Notes: a model not told the origin generated them from the sequence alone. A DNA stretch of 64,000 bases from Pseudoduganella rivuli (GCF_009674485.1 NZ_WKJJ01000024.1:47202-111201), one strand, 5' to 3'; counted from the first letter of the stretch, positions 17,537 through 26,551 are shown. Numbers and translations: made by a program.

Positions 17537-17969
17537 GTTGCCGCGGCAGTAGCCCAGCAATTTCGGCTTCTGGACGAGTGACGGCAACAGGGCGACAGGT
17601 GCCTTCGAACAGACAGTCATTGCCAAATCAAGTCTCAACTACTACAACTAAACTGATGCGTTGCTCAAGACGGCGCTGGCAAGACGCTTACGAATTGCCC
17701 GTTCAAGACATCTTAGGAATGTCCGTTTGTGAGAGCCGCAACTCTAGAAATCCAACATCGCTTATTATGCTAGCAACAGTGCACCATTACAATCACAGCA
17801 TATGGGGGCATAAGATAGTCACACTCGAGGTTGCCTGCCGCTAGAGTGAGTATTAGTAAGAAAGCACTCTGCGACGTGTGCTGTGGCCCAGTTCCGGCAA
17901 TAGAAAGAGCGCTGTGACCGCGATGCTTAGCCCGCTAAGTGCTCCATAGTTCGTCGCGCAAATAAAGAT
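17537..17969. other. Non-coding stretch upstream of the retron effector
   Basis: 433 bp without a credible gene; the A+T content rises sharply towards the retron. I saw no strong terminator after the SDR gene and no copy of the ssb-end unit. The promoter of the retron operon should lie near the right end, but no clear boxes or ribosome site precede the effector ATG (context AAATAAAGAT-ATG). Confidence 0.4.
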
Positions 17970-19205
17970 ATGACATCAAAAAAAGAGTGGCTGTCGCAGT
18001 TTGAAGCGAATGACCAACCTACCGCTGAGAAGCTCTTAGCGGCCGTGCATACCGTTTCCCATGATGAGTTCGCACGCGTGCTAGAGCGGCTCATTAGGAG
18101 GCAGTATGAACTCCACAGCGAGCCAACCGCAGTTTTCGTTGAGCGGGAAGTGAAGAAGAGCCGGAGCGGCGGCCCCTGCAAGATGTTCAAAGAAGAGAAG
18201 GTCCCGGTCGTCGGGCGTCGAAAGCAAGCGGTTCGCGCCTGCGGTGCCAGTCCGGCAGTTCTTTACTTCTCGCGGGGGGATAAGACCGACGTTGGAAGTG
18301 AGGGGTTGATGGCCTCAATCACCGGACAATTAGCGAGAAATAGAGATCTCCATTTCGTTACCAATCCGTCACCAAATTTGTTCAGACGAGCGAAGATTAG
18401 GCATTTCTTCGTTGTCACTGATTTGATTGGTAGTGGCGACAGAGTCTGGAATTTTCTAGAATCAGCTTGGCGTGTTCGAACCGTTAGGAGTTGGCACTCA
18501 AAGGGCCTAATTCGCTTTACTGTGCTTGCCTATGCTAGCACCGAGGCAGGTGAGGCGCGAGTCAGGTCCCACCCATGCGGTCCAGAAGTTGTTAAGGGGC
18601 GTGAATGTCCAACTATTCGTACAGAGTTTGGTTTCAACACCAATATTCCCAACTTGTGCAAGAAATATTATCGCGGAACGAAAGAACCTTTAGGGTATAA
18701 AGATACCGGAGCGTTAATAATTTTCCGGCATGGCTGCCCAAACAATGTGCCAAGAATTCTTTTCGAGGCGGATAAAGGATGGTTGCCGCTTTTCCCTGGA
18801 CGGATCGGGAGCATTGGTTTTGATGACTTACGCCCGAAATTCACCGGCGTCCAATACGGGGATATCCTTGATAGCTTGGGATTGTCCGACTTGGGAAGAA
18901 AGCAATTCTTTCTAAAATTTCCCGATAGCGGAAAAAAAATGATATTAGTGATGTGCGCGATTAGGAAGGGGATGGTAAAACCGGAGTCATTATGCGCAGG
19001 CACAAAGCTCCCCCTTCACGAAATTGATGATTTGTTAAAAATTGGAATTCATCAGGGACTGCTGACCCGGACATGTAGGCTCACTGACTTGGGTGTCGGC
19101 ACGTTGGGGTCAGTTATAACAAAAAATCTCGCTGAAAACCTTCCTAAAGTTGAGAAATCGTATTACTATCCGAAACAGCTGAGATTGCCGTCAAAATCCA
19201 TTTAG
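17970..19205 (+). CDS. Retron effector: phosphoribosyltransferase-like domain plus winged helix
   Basis: 411 aa. After a helical N-terminus (1-75) comes a PRTase-like domain: FFVVTDLIGSGDRVW (146-160) matches the PRPP-loop position (hydrophobic strand, acidic residue, then G-S/T-G), followed by the C-terminal PRTase-CE-like block HGCPNNVPRILFEADKGW (254-271) and PLFPGR. Residues about 320-385 look like a winged HTH (LPLHEIDDLLKIGIHQGLL, then a CRLTDLG wing). A PRTase-like effector joined to a winged helix is the arrangement I recall for type III retrons. It precedes the predicted msr-msd RNA and the RT on the same strand, so the three are likely one operon. The first motif residue is Thr-Asp rather than Asp-Asp, so catalysis may be altered. 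A+T richer than the host genes, a sign of transfer. Confidence 0.75.
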   Translation: MTSKKEWLSQFEANDQPTAEKLLAAVHTVSHDEFARVLERLIRRQYELHSEPTAVFVEREVKKSRSGGPCKMFKEEKVPVVGRRKQAVRACGASPAVLYFSRGDKTDVGSEGLMASITGQLARNRDLHFVTNPSPNLFRRAKIRHFFVVTDLIGSGDRVWNFLESAWRVRTVRSWHSKGLIRFTVLAYASTEAGEARVRSHPCGPEVVKGRECPTIRTEFGFNTNIPNLCKKYYRGTKEPLGYKDTGALIIFRHGCPNNVPRILFEADKGWLPLFPGRIGSIGFDDLRPKFTGVQYGDILDSLGLSDLGRKQFFLKFPDSGKKMILVMCAIRKGMVKPESLCAGTKLPLHEIDDLLKIGIHQGLLTRTCRLTDLGVGTLGSVITKNLAENLPKVEKSYYYPKQLRLPSKSI

Positions 19206-19367
19206 TCACGGCCTATGCTGTTGGTAGGCAGGGGGCCGGATTCCCGCGCCCCTTGAGAGGAACTTACGCTTTACGGAACCTTTGAGCCTCGCTCAAAGGC
19301 TTCGCGGTGGATGTCTGGCGAATGAGCGAGGCTCAAATCCTCCATGGAATGTCAACAAATGTAAATG
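19199..19367 (+). ncRNA. Predicted retron msr-msd RNA
   Basis: Lies between effector stop and RT start. Elements in order: CATTTA (19199-19204, overlapping the effector stop), able to pair with TAAATG (19362-19367) just before the RT start, as a short a1/a2; hairpin GCCTA/TAGGC (19211-19229, 9-nt loop); hairpin GGGGC/GCCCC (19232-19252); then a long msd-like stem, TTTGAGCCTCGCTCA (19281-19295) with its perfect 15-bp complement at 19323-19337, continued after a 5-nt bulge by TTCGC/GCGAA around a 12-nt loop. The a1/a2 pairing is only 6 bp, so the outer ends are uncertain. Confidence 0.6.
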
Positions 19368-19368
19368 A

Positions 19369-20568
19369 ATGAGTAATTGGCAATCTCAGCTTTTCAAACA
19401 AGATGCCCCTCCGGGCGCTCCTGTCAGTGCAGCTATCGCAATTGCTAGCGAAATTCGTTCGACAAATCCCTTTCTGCCCCCATTATTTACGCTCGCACAC
19501 TTGGCGCATGAAACCGGCGTTCCGTATAAATTCTTACGTTCGGTCGTCGCCCGCACTGGGGCAACTGAGCATTACACCGTATTTAAAATCAAAAAACGCT
19601 CGCAAAATGCTATTAAACAGTATCGATGGATTGCGGCGCCTCATCCATTTCTATTAAGGGTACAGCGCTGGATAAATGACAATATATTAAAAAAATTGCC
19701 TGTTAATGAGGCTGCTTTCGCATATTTAGAAGATCGATCCGCATATAAGGCTGCTATCGTTCATAAAAACGCAAAATGGCTTATGAAGGTCGACATCGAA
19801 AATTTTTTCGAAACCGTCCTCGAAACTCGTATCTATAAGATATTTCTGGATGCGGGGTACCAGCCATTGTTGAGTTTCGAGTTGTCACGAATTTGCACTC
19901 GCATTGCAAATCCTGAACTGGAGCGAGCCTACTCGATTAATGGGTTTGCAAAAGTCAAGACGAAAGGAACCAAATACGTGATCGAAGCTTATGCGTCGAG
20001 CGCGCTTGGACATCTACCGCAAGGCGCTCCGACAAGCCCAATGCTGGCAAATTTAATTGCCAAAGATATCGACGAAAAAATTGCCGAACTGGCAGACAGA
20101 TTTGATTTAAGATACACTAGGTACTCTGACGATATAGTATTGTCTTCAAAATCAAACGATTTCGGCAAGGCGAATGCAGCAAAAGCTATCGGGCAGTTAT
20201 ATGCTATTTTGCGGCGCGCCGGTTTTCAGCCGAATATGGAGAAAACGAAGGTTAGCGGCCCTGGCTCTAAAATGATTGCTCTTGGGCTGCTAGTAGATGG
20301 CAACAAGCCGCGACTGACATCCGAGTTCAAAGATAAGTTGAAAATGCACTTGTACTTCTGCCGGACCAGAAGCCCACAAGCGCATGCGGTCGCTCGAAAA
20401 TTCGATTCAGTTATTGGCCTTAAAAATCATCTTCTCGGATTAATATCCTATGCCAGAATGGTCGATTCTTCGTTCGCGGATGAATGTTTGGCTCAAATGA
20501 ATAGTTGTCACTGGCCAATAACTGGCCCGATCGACCTAAGTTTGATATTGGAATCTCTTAAAGCTTAG
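19369..20568 (+). CDS. Retron reverse transcriptase
   Basis: 399 aa, ATG directly after the putative a2 repeat. RT motifs in order: VDIENFF (141-147, first metal Asp), LPQGAPTSPMLAN (216-228), RYSDDIVLSS (251-260, the catalytic DD in a YSDD rather than YADD box) and EKTKVSGPGSK (291-301), in the place of the retron VTG motif. A positionally conserved His is in AAIVHKNAKW (128-137); the retron NAxxH motif is degenerate. No maturase or endonuclease domain follows, which argues against a group II intron. With its template RNA it should make a branched RNA-DNA (msDNA) that holds the effector inactive until a phage trigger. Markedly A+T-rich compared with the flanking chromosome. Confidence 0.88.
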   Translation: MSNWQSQLFKQDAPPGAPVSAAIAIASEIRSTNPFLPPLFTLAHLAHETGVPYKFLRSVVARTGATEHYTVFKIKKRSQNAIKQYRWIAAPHPFLLRVQRWINDNILKKLPVNEAAFAYLEDRSAYKAAIVHKNAKWLMKVDIENFFETVLETRIYKIFLDAGYQPLLSFELSRICTRIANPELERAYSINGFAKVKTKGTKYVIEAYASSALGHLPQGAPTSPMLANLIAKDIDEKIAELADRFDLRYTRYSDDIVLSSKSNDFGKANAAKAIGQLYAILRRAGFQPNMEKTKVSGPGSKMIALGLLVDGNKPRLTSEFKDKLKMHLYFCRTRSPQAHAVARKFDSVIGLKNHLLGLISYARMVDSSFADECLAQMNSCHWPITGPIDLSLILESLKA

Positions 20569-20893
20569 CTTGAACGCCGCCCAAGTTGTAAACCGGTATA
20601 CGTTTCCTCTGCTAACTGCTGTCCGCTTGCCATCATTTCTCCAGCTTGCTTCGGTCGCAAAGCCTGCGCTAAGGTTGCGGACGCTAAATTACAGGGACGC
20701 AACTCAGATACAGTGAAGAGCGTGGGATAAAACAATGGAATGCCGGTGGCGGGATTTCACTAGCAGGGGAAATCGTTCTCCCGATACGAAAACGACTGTT
20801 TGAACCCGGAATCCAAGTGTCATGTTGACACCTTTTGCAGGTAGACGTTAAGTATCAGAATAGGTGCATTCCCATATTTGTCAACAAACAAAA
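20569..20893. other. Right end of module B, no gene seen
   Basis: 325 bp between the RT stop and the ssb terminator. No frame is convincing. It holds a small inverted repeat, GTGTCA-TGT-TGACAC (about 20817-20831), and GACGTTAAGTATC near 20845, neither of which matches the GACGTAAACAACG ends of module A. The recombination arm of module B should be here. Confidence 0.4.
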
Positions 20894-20962
20894 AACCCTC
20901 TGTAACTCAATGAGTTACAGAGGGTTATGGACAAAACTGAGTTAGTTCCAGTCTAGAACGGA
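20894..20962 (-). repeat. ssb 3'-end copy 3: the terminator now serving ssb (right island end)
   Basis: Hairpin AACCCTCTGTAACTCA (20894-20909) with its complement (20911-20926), 27 nt, then TAGAACGG (20954-20961) formed by the ssb stop and last two codons. On the ssb strand the hairpin is followed by TTTTTTG, so it should act as an intrinsic terminator. Layout is identical to copies 1 and 2, though hairpin sequences differ. Confidence 0.75.
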
Positions 20963-21453
20963 ATATCGTCATCCATATCCGAGAAATTCGGCGCCGGGCG
21001 CGGGGCCGGACGTGGCGCCGGAGCGGCTTGCTGCGGTTGTGGACGCGGGGCCGGACGGGAAACTGGGGCGTCGTAGCCGCCGCCGTCGTCCATGCTGTCG
21101 CCGCCGCCCATGCCGCCGGCACGGCCGCCCAGCATTTGCATGTTTTCAGCGATGATGTCCGTTGCGTATTTCTCGACGCCGTCCTTGTCCGTGTATTTAC
21201 GGGTTTGCAGGCGGCCTTCCACGTACACCGACGAACCTTTTTTCAGGTATTGGCCGACGATTTCCGCCAGGCGGCCGAAGAACGAAATGCGGTGCCATTC
21301 GGTCAGCTCTTTCTGTTCGCCCGTGTTGCGATCCTTCGATTTGTAGGACGTCGCCACGGCGATGTTGGCGATGGCGTCACCGCTCGGCATGTAACGGATT
21401 TCCGGATCACGGCCCAGATTGCCGACGATGATGACTTTATTGACTGATGCCAT
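20953..21453 (-). CDS. ssb: Single-stranded DNA-binding protein
   Basis: 166 aa. The N-terminal OB fold is complete (VNKVIIVGNLGRDPEIRY, then EWHRISFFGRLAEIVGQYL, and SVYVEGRLQTRKY). It is followed by a Gly- then Pro/Arg/Ala-rich linker and the acidic tip DMDDDIPF that recruits repair and replication proteins. The start ATG has AGGAG-like upstream sequence (GGAGCAATTC). Divergent from uvrA, with a LexA-like box between. The last two codons and stop are the apparent attachment core used by the island. Confidence 0.97.
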   Translation of the reverse strand: MASVNKVIIVGNLGRDPEIRYMPSGDAIANIAVATSYKSKDRNTGEQKELTEWHRISFFGRLAEIVGQYLKKGSSVYVEGRLQTRKYTDKDGVEKYATDIIAENMQMLGGRAGGMGGGDSMDDGGGYDAPVSRPAPRPQPQQAAPAPRPAPRPAPNFSDMDDDIPF

Positions 21454-21594
21454 GAATTGCTCCTGTTTAACTGCGGCCGCCCCTCGTGTCCATCTTGCAA
21501 ACGGGCGGGCTGGAATTTGCGTAGACAGCGATTATAAGCCAACGCCAACCGGGCCCGAGAAATTGTTGGGGCGGTGAACATCCTGAGCCGAACA

Positions 21595-21610
21595 CTGGTA
21601 TTATATACAG
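21595..21610. promoter_or_regulatory. LexA-box-like site between ssb and uvrA
   Basis: CTGGTATTATATACAG keeps the CTG-N10-CAG frame of the SOS box, with a perfect right half (TATATACAG) and a degenerate left half. It lies 142 bp before the ssb start and 116 bp before the uvrA start, where SOS control of uvrA is expected. Confidence 0.65.
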
Positions 21611-21725
21611 TATTTGCCACCGATGCCCCTGTCCCATATCAATGGAAGCAGCGCGGCGCGGGGCAAACCCGGATATAGTACCGGGTTCGATCTTTGGCCA
21701 CCTACCCTTACCTCCAGGCACAGCA

Positions 21726-24599
21726 ATGGAATACATCCGCGTCCGCGGCGCTCGCACGCACAACCTGAAAAACATCAACCTCGACCTGCCCCGCAACAAG
21801 CTGATCGTCATCACCGGCTTGTCGGGTTCCGGCAAATCGTCGCTGGCGTTCGACACGCTGTATGCGGAAGGCCAGCGCCGCTACGTGGAATCGCTGTCGG
21901 CCTATGCGCGCCAGTTCCTGCAATTGATGGAAAAGCCGGACGTGGACTTGATCGAAGGCTTGTCGCCCGCGATTTCCATTGAACAAAAGGCCACGTCGCA
22001 CAATCCCCGCTCCACCGTCGGCACCGTGACGGAAATTCACGATTACCTGCGCCTGTTGTATGCGCGCGTCGGTACCCCGTATTGCCCGGACCACCCGGAA
22101 AATGCGCTGGCCGCGCAATCCGTGTCGCAAATGGTCGACGCCGTGCTGGCCATGCCGGAAGGTACCAAGCTGATGATCCTGGCCCCCGTGGTGGCCAACC
22201 GCAAGGGTGAGCACGTCGACCTGTTCGAACAAATGCAGGCGCATGGCTTCGTGCGCTTCCGCATCCAGAGCGGCACCCATGACGCGAAGATTTACGACGC
22301 GGACGATTTGCCGAAACTGAAAAAGACGGAAAAGCACACGATCGACGTGGTGATCGACCGCGTCAAGGTCAATGCCGACATCAAGCAGCGCCTGGCGGAA
22401 AGCTTTGAAACCGCGCTGCGCCTGGCCGATGGCCGCGCCGTCGCGTATGAAATGGATACCGGCAAAGAGCACGTGTATTCCAACAAGTTCGCCTGCAACG
22501 TGTGCGGCTACTCGCTGCAGGAATTGGAACCGCGCCTGTTCTCGTTCAACAACCCGATGGGCGCCTGCCCCGAGTGCGACGGCCTGGGCCACATTGAATT
22601 CTTCGATCCGAAGCGCATTGTCGCGTTCCCGAACCTGTCGCTGGCGTCCGGCGCCATCAAGGGCTGGGACCGCCGCAACCAGTTTTATTTCCAGATGCTG
22701 ACGGCGCTGGCCGCCTACTTCGAATTCGACCTCGACACGCCGTTCGAACAATTGCCGAAAAACGCGCGCGACGTCATCCTGCAGGGTTCCGGCAAGCAGG
22801 CGATCCCGTTCACCTACATCAACGAGCGTGGCCGCGCCGTGGTCAAGGAACACACGTTCGAAGGCGTGGTCAACAACCTGTCGCGCCGCTACCGTGAAAC
22901 GGATTCGATGGCGGTCAAGGAAGAACTGGCCAAGTTCATCAACGAAAAGGAATGCCCGTCGTGCGCCGGCGCGCGCCTGCGCGTGGAAGCCCGTTTCGTC
23001 AAGGTCGGCATGGGCGACCATGAGCGGGCGATTTATGAAATCGCCCACAAGCCGCTGCGCGACTGCCTCGATTACTTCGAAGGACTGGAACTGGCGGGGG
23101 CGAAAAAGGAAATCGCCGACCGCGTCATCAAGGAAATCGTCTCGCGCCTGAAGTTCCTGAACAACGTGGGCCTCGATTACCTGTCGCTGGACCGCAGCGC
23201 CGATACCTTGTCTGGCGGCGAAGCGCAGCGTATCCGCCTGGCGTCGCAAATCGGTTCCGGCCTGACGGGCGTGATGTACGTGCTGGACGAGCCGTCGATC
23301 GGCTTGCACCAGCGCGACAACGACCGCCTGATCGACACGCTGAAACACTTGCGCGACATCGGCAATTCCGTGCTGGTGGTGGAACACGACGAAGATGCGA
23401 TCCGCACCGCCGACTACATCGTCGACATGGGCAAGGGCGCAGGCGTGCATGGCGGCGACGTGATTGCCTCCGGTACGCTGAAGGACATCTTGAAAAACAA
23501 GGAATCGCTGACGTCGCAATATCTGTCCGGCGCGAAGAAAATCGAAGTGCCGAAGAAGCGCCATCCGTTCGACGAAGAGCGCCAGTTGGTGATCACGGGC
23601 GCGACCGGCAACAACCTGAAAAACGTCACGCTGCAATTGCCGGTGGGCCTGATGACATGCGTGACCGGCGTCTCCGGTTCCGGCAAATCGTCGCTGATCA
23701 ACGATACGCTGTACCCGGCCCTGTCGCGCCACCTGTACGGTTCGCAGACGGAACCGTCGCCGCACGAATCGATCAGCGGCCTGGAACACTTCGACAAGGT
23801 CATCGCCGTCGACCAGGCGCCGATCGGCCGCACGCCGCGTTCCAATCCCGCCACCTACACGGGCCTGTTCACGCCGATCCGCGACTTGTTCTCGACCGTG
23901 CCGATGGCGAAGGAACGCGGCTACAGCGCCGGCCGTTTCTCGTTCAACGTCAAGGGCGGCCGCTGCGAAGCGTGCCAGGGCGATGGCGTGATCAAGGTGG
24001 AAATGCACTTCCTGCCGGACGTCTACGTGCCGTGCGATGTCTGCCACGGCAAGCGCTACAACCGCGAAACGCTGGAAGTGCAGTACAAGGGCAAGAGCAT
24101 CACCGAAGTGCTGGACATGACGGTGGAAGATGCGCACGAATTCTTCAAACCCGTGCCGCTGATTGCCCGCAAGCTGCAAACCCTGCTGGACGTGGGCCTG
24201 GGCTACATCAAGCTGGGCCAGAGCGCCACCACGCTGTCGGGCGGCGAAGCGCAGCGCGTCAAGCTGTCGCTGGAACTGTCCAAGCGCGATACGGGCCGCA
24301 CGCTGTACATCCTCGATGAACCGACCACCGGCCTGCACTTCCACGACATCGACTTGCTGCTGAAAGTGATCCACCGCCTGCGCGACCAGGGCAACACGCT
24401 GGCCATCATCGAGCACAACCTGGACGTCATCAAGACGGCGGACTGGATCGTCGACCTGGGTCCGGAAGGCGGCGCCGGTGGTGGCCGGATCGTCGCCACC
24501 GGTTCGCCGGAAGACGTGGCGGCCAATCCGGACAGCGTGACCGGCAAATACCTGGTGCCGCTGCTGCCGGCGCTGGCGCCGAAGCGGAAAAAGGCGTAA
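21726..24599 (+). CDS. uvrA: Excinuclease ABC subunit A
   Basis: 957 aa from the ATG at 21726 (MEYIRVRGARTHNLKNI, the canonical UvrA start; an in-frame upstream extension to 21642 is not typical). Two ABC ATPase units: Walker A GLSGSGKSSL (31-40) and GVSGSGKSSL (second half), two LSGGEAQR signatures, and Walker B with LDEPSIGLHQRD and LDEPTTGLHFHD. Zinc fingers are intact, including CEACQGDG...CDVCHGKRY. It acts with UvrB in damage recognition for nucleotide excision repair. It probably belongs to the SOS regulon through the upstream LexA-like site. Confidence 0.97.
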   Translation: MEYIRVRGARTHNLKNINLDLPRNKLIVITGLSGSGKSSLAFDTLYAEGQRRYVESLSAYARQFLQLMEKPDVDLIEGLSPAISIEQKATSHNPRSTVGTVTEIHDYLRLLYARVGTPYCPDHPENALAAQSVSQMVDAVLAMPEGTKLMILAPVVANRKGEHVDLFEQMQAHGFVRFRIQSGTHDAKIYDADDLPKLKKTEKHTIDVVIDRVKVNADIKQRLAESFETALRLADGRAVAYEMDTGKEHVYSNKFACNVCGYSLQELEPRLFSFNNPMGACPECDGLGHIEFFDPKRIVAFPNLSLASGAIKGWDRRNQFYFQMLTALAAYFEFDLDTPFEQLPKNARDVILQGSGKQAIPFTYINERGRAVVKEHTFEGVVNNLSRRYRETDSMAVKEELAKFINEKECPSCAGARLRVEARFVKVGMGDHERAIYEIAHKPLRDCLDYFEGLELAGAKKEIADRVIKEIVSRLKFLNNVGLDYLSLDRSADTLSGGEAQRIRLASQIGSGLTGVMYVLDEPSIGLHQRDNDRLIDTLKHLRDIGNSVLVVEHDEDAIRTADYIVDMGKGAGVHGGDVIASGTLKDILKNKESLTSQYLSGAKKIEVPKKRHPFDEERQLVITGATGNNLKNVTLQLPVGLMTCVTGVSGSGKSSLINDTLYPALSRHLYGSQTEPSPHESISGLEHFDKVIAVDQAPIGRTPRSNPATYTGLFTPIRDLFSTVPMAKERGYSAGRFSFNVKGGRCEACQGDGVIKVEMHFLPDVYVPCDVCHGKRYNRETLEVQYKGKSITEVLDMTVEDAHEFFKPVPLIARKLQTLLDVGLGYIKLGQSATTLSGGEAQRVKLSLELSKRDTGRTLYILDEPTTGLHFHDIDLLLKVIHRLRDQGNTLAIIEHNLDVIKTADWIVDLGPEGGAGGGRIVATGSPEDVAANPDSVTGKYLVPLLPALAPKRKKA

Positions 24600-24635
24600 G
24601 GGCCGCACCGTCTCGTTCAACCGGGACGGTGAACC

Positions 24636-24732
24636 CGTAGGGCGGCTTTTACAAAGCCGCCTGCCGGCGCCGCGTTAACGCATGCATGGCGGGTTCGTAG
24701 AATCCGCCATGTGCAGTGGCTACCGGACTACG
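24636..24732. repeat. REP-like intergenic palindromic unit after uvrA
   Basis: Two hairpins, GGCGGCTTT/AAAGCCGCC (24641-24661) and ATGGCGGGTT/AATCCGCCAT (24686-24710), lie between CGTAG (24636) and CTACG (24732) in inverted orientation. The first could terminate both uvrA and the convergent DUF885 gene. The GCGG-rich paired layout resembles the BIME/REP families of related genomes. Confidence 0.5.
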
Positions 24733-24748
24733 TTGGCAGTCCCGGGGC

Positions 24749-26551
24749 TTACTGCTGCGCGGTGGCGTTCAGCTTTTCCGCCGCGACCCAGCCCTTGATC
24801 TGCGCTTCCAGCACATCCATCGGCAACGCGCCCGCGCCCAGCACCTGGTCGTGGAACTTGCGGATGTCGAAACGTGCGCCCAGTTCCTGCTTCGCGTAGT
24901 CACGCAGCGACAGGATTTTCAGTTGGCCGATCTTGTAGCCCAGCGCCTGGCCCGGCCACACGATGTAGCGGTCGGTTTCGCTCTGCACGTCGACTTCCTC
25001 GATGCCGGAATGGTCGTGGAAGAAGTCCACCACTTGCTGGCGCGTCCACTTCTTGTAATGCAGGCCGGTATCGACCACCAGGCGGATCGCGCGCAGCATT
25101 TCATCCTGCAAATGGCCGTAGTTGCTGTACGGGTCCTTGAAGAAGCCCAGTTCCTCGCCCAGGCGTTCCGAATACAGCGCCCAGCCTTCCGCATAGGCCG
25201 TGTAATTGCCATGCTGGCGGAACATCGGCAGCGAGTCGATTTCCTGCGCAATCGATAATTGCATGTGGTGGCCCGGCACGCCTTCGTGCAGCGCCGTGGT
25301 TTCAATGCTGACGGTGGAACGCTTGGCGAAATCGCCCGTGTTGACCATCACGCGGCCCGGACGCTTGCCATCGGGCGAACCCGGCATGTACGCGGCGGCG
25401 GACGCGCCTTTTTCACGGAACGCTTCCACCTGCTTGATTTCCACTTTCGCCTTCGGCAGGATGCCGAATTGCTGCGGCAGCTGCGTGTACATCTGGTCCG
25501 TGTATTTCTGGTACAGGTCGACGATTTCCTGGCGCGATTTCGGATGCAATGCCGCATTCGCTTCCAGCGACTTGTTAAACGACTTCAAATCCTTGTAGCC
25601 CAGCTGTTGCGCCACCTTCAGCATCTGCCCTTCGATGCGCGCCACTTCGGACAGGCCCAGTTGGTGGATTTCTTCCGGCGTCATGTCCGTGGTGGTGGAA
25701 TGCTTGGCCTTGAAGCTGTAGCGCGCAGCGCCGTCCGGCAGCGACCACATGCCCACGTCCTTGCGGCCGTACGGCAGGTATTTGGTCTTCACAAAGGCGC
25801 CCAGCTGCTTGTAGGCGGGCGCCACATCCTTTTGCACGGCGGCCAGGATGTCTTTCGTCAGGCGCGCCTTGTCGGCGGCGGAAAAATCGGCCGGGAATTT
25901 CTTCAGCGGTTCGGCGAACGGCGACGCGGCCGGCTTCATTGCCGCCACGTCGTCGCACTGTTTGGCGATTTTCGGGATCAGGAATTTCGGCGGCATCAGG
26001 CCGTCCTTCACGCCCTTTTCCATCTGCACGCGGGTTTCCGCGAACAGCTTCGGCAGCTTGTGCAGGCGGGCGATGTAATCTTCGTAATCCTTGACGGTTT
26101 CAAACGGCAGCGCCGACACCACCATCGGGATATCGAGGTGCACGCCGGAATTTTGCGCCAGCGGCATTTCCCAGTCGCGGAAGCGCACGCCCTCGACATT
26201 CTTGCGCAACTCGCGCACCATCAAATCGCGGTTCAGCTTTTCCTGCAGCGGGAAACCGCTCGTGTCAATGGCTTCGAAGCGCTTCAGGAATGCCGCCGCA
26301 GCCTGGTTATCGGCATCGATGCCCGCCTGCGAAAAGTCCGACCACTGGTCGTTGTAGCGCTTGTCGCCCAGCAACGATGCCCATTCCGGGCTGTTGCGCA
26401 TCGTGTGTTCCCACTGTTCCTTGATCAGCGTATTGAGCGCGGCGCGGCGGCTCTCCAGGTCCGGTGCGGCGGTGTCGGCATGGGCCGCGCCCAACATCAG
26501 GGAAAACAGCAATGCGCTGGCGGCGCCAAGGCGGCGGGGTAACGTTGTCAT
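24749..26551 (-). CDS. DUF885 family exported metallopeptidase-like protein
   Basis: 600 aa from the ATG at 26551; upstream in-frame codons to 26797 look non-coding. A signal peptide is evident (RRLGAASALLFSLMLGAAHA). The body matches DUF885: helical throughout, with the zinc-site motif HEGVPGHHMQ (about 422-431) and the downstream segment YAEGWALYSERLGEELG supplying the third ligand (Glu). The family is assumed to be zinc-dependent peptidases or carboxypeptidases of the periplasm. It is separate from the upstream isomerase by about 120 bp and converges on uvrA. Confidence 0.85.
   Translation of the reverse strand: MTTLPRRLGAASALLFSLMLGAAHADTAAPDLESRRAALNTLIKEQWEHTMRNSPEWASLLGDKRYNDQWSDFSQAGIDADNQAAAAFLKRFEAIDTSGFPLQEKLNRDLMVRELRKNVEGVRFRDWEMPLAQNSGVHLDIPMVVSALPFETVKDYEDYIARLHKLPKLFAETRVQMEKGVKDGLMPPKFLIPKIAKQCDDVAAMKPAASPFAEPLKKFPADFSAADKARLTKDILAAVQKDVAPAYKQLGAFVKTKYLPYGRKDVGMWSLPDGAARYSFKAKHSTTTDMTPEEIHQLGLSEVARIEGQMLKVAQQLGYKDLKSFNKSLEANAALHPKSRQEIVDLYQKYTDQMYTQLPQQFGILPKAKVEIKQVEAFREKGASAAAYMPGSPDGKRPGRVMVNTGDFAKRSTVSIETTALHEGVPGHHMQLSIAQEIDSLPMFRQHGNYTAYAEGWALYSERLGEELGFFKDPYSNYGHLQDEMLRAIRLVVDTGLHYKKWTRQQVVDFFHDHSGIEEVDVQSETDRYIVWPGQALGYKIGQLKILSLRDYAKQELGARFDIRKFHDQVLGAGALPMDVLEAQIKGWVAAEKLNATAQQ

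Noticed and set aside
17578..17844. A rightward reading frame in the gap upstream of the retron effector
   Set aside because: It has no ribosome site, low-complexity composition and no family resemblance.
19369..20568. Group II intron-encoded protein
   Set aside because: No maturase (domain X) or endonuclease region and no intron RNA around; the preceding structured RNA and effector fit a retron.
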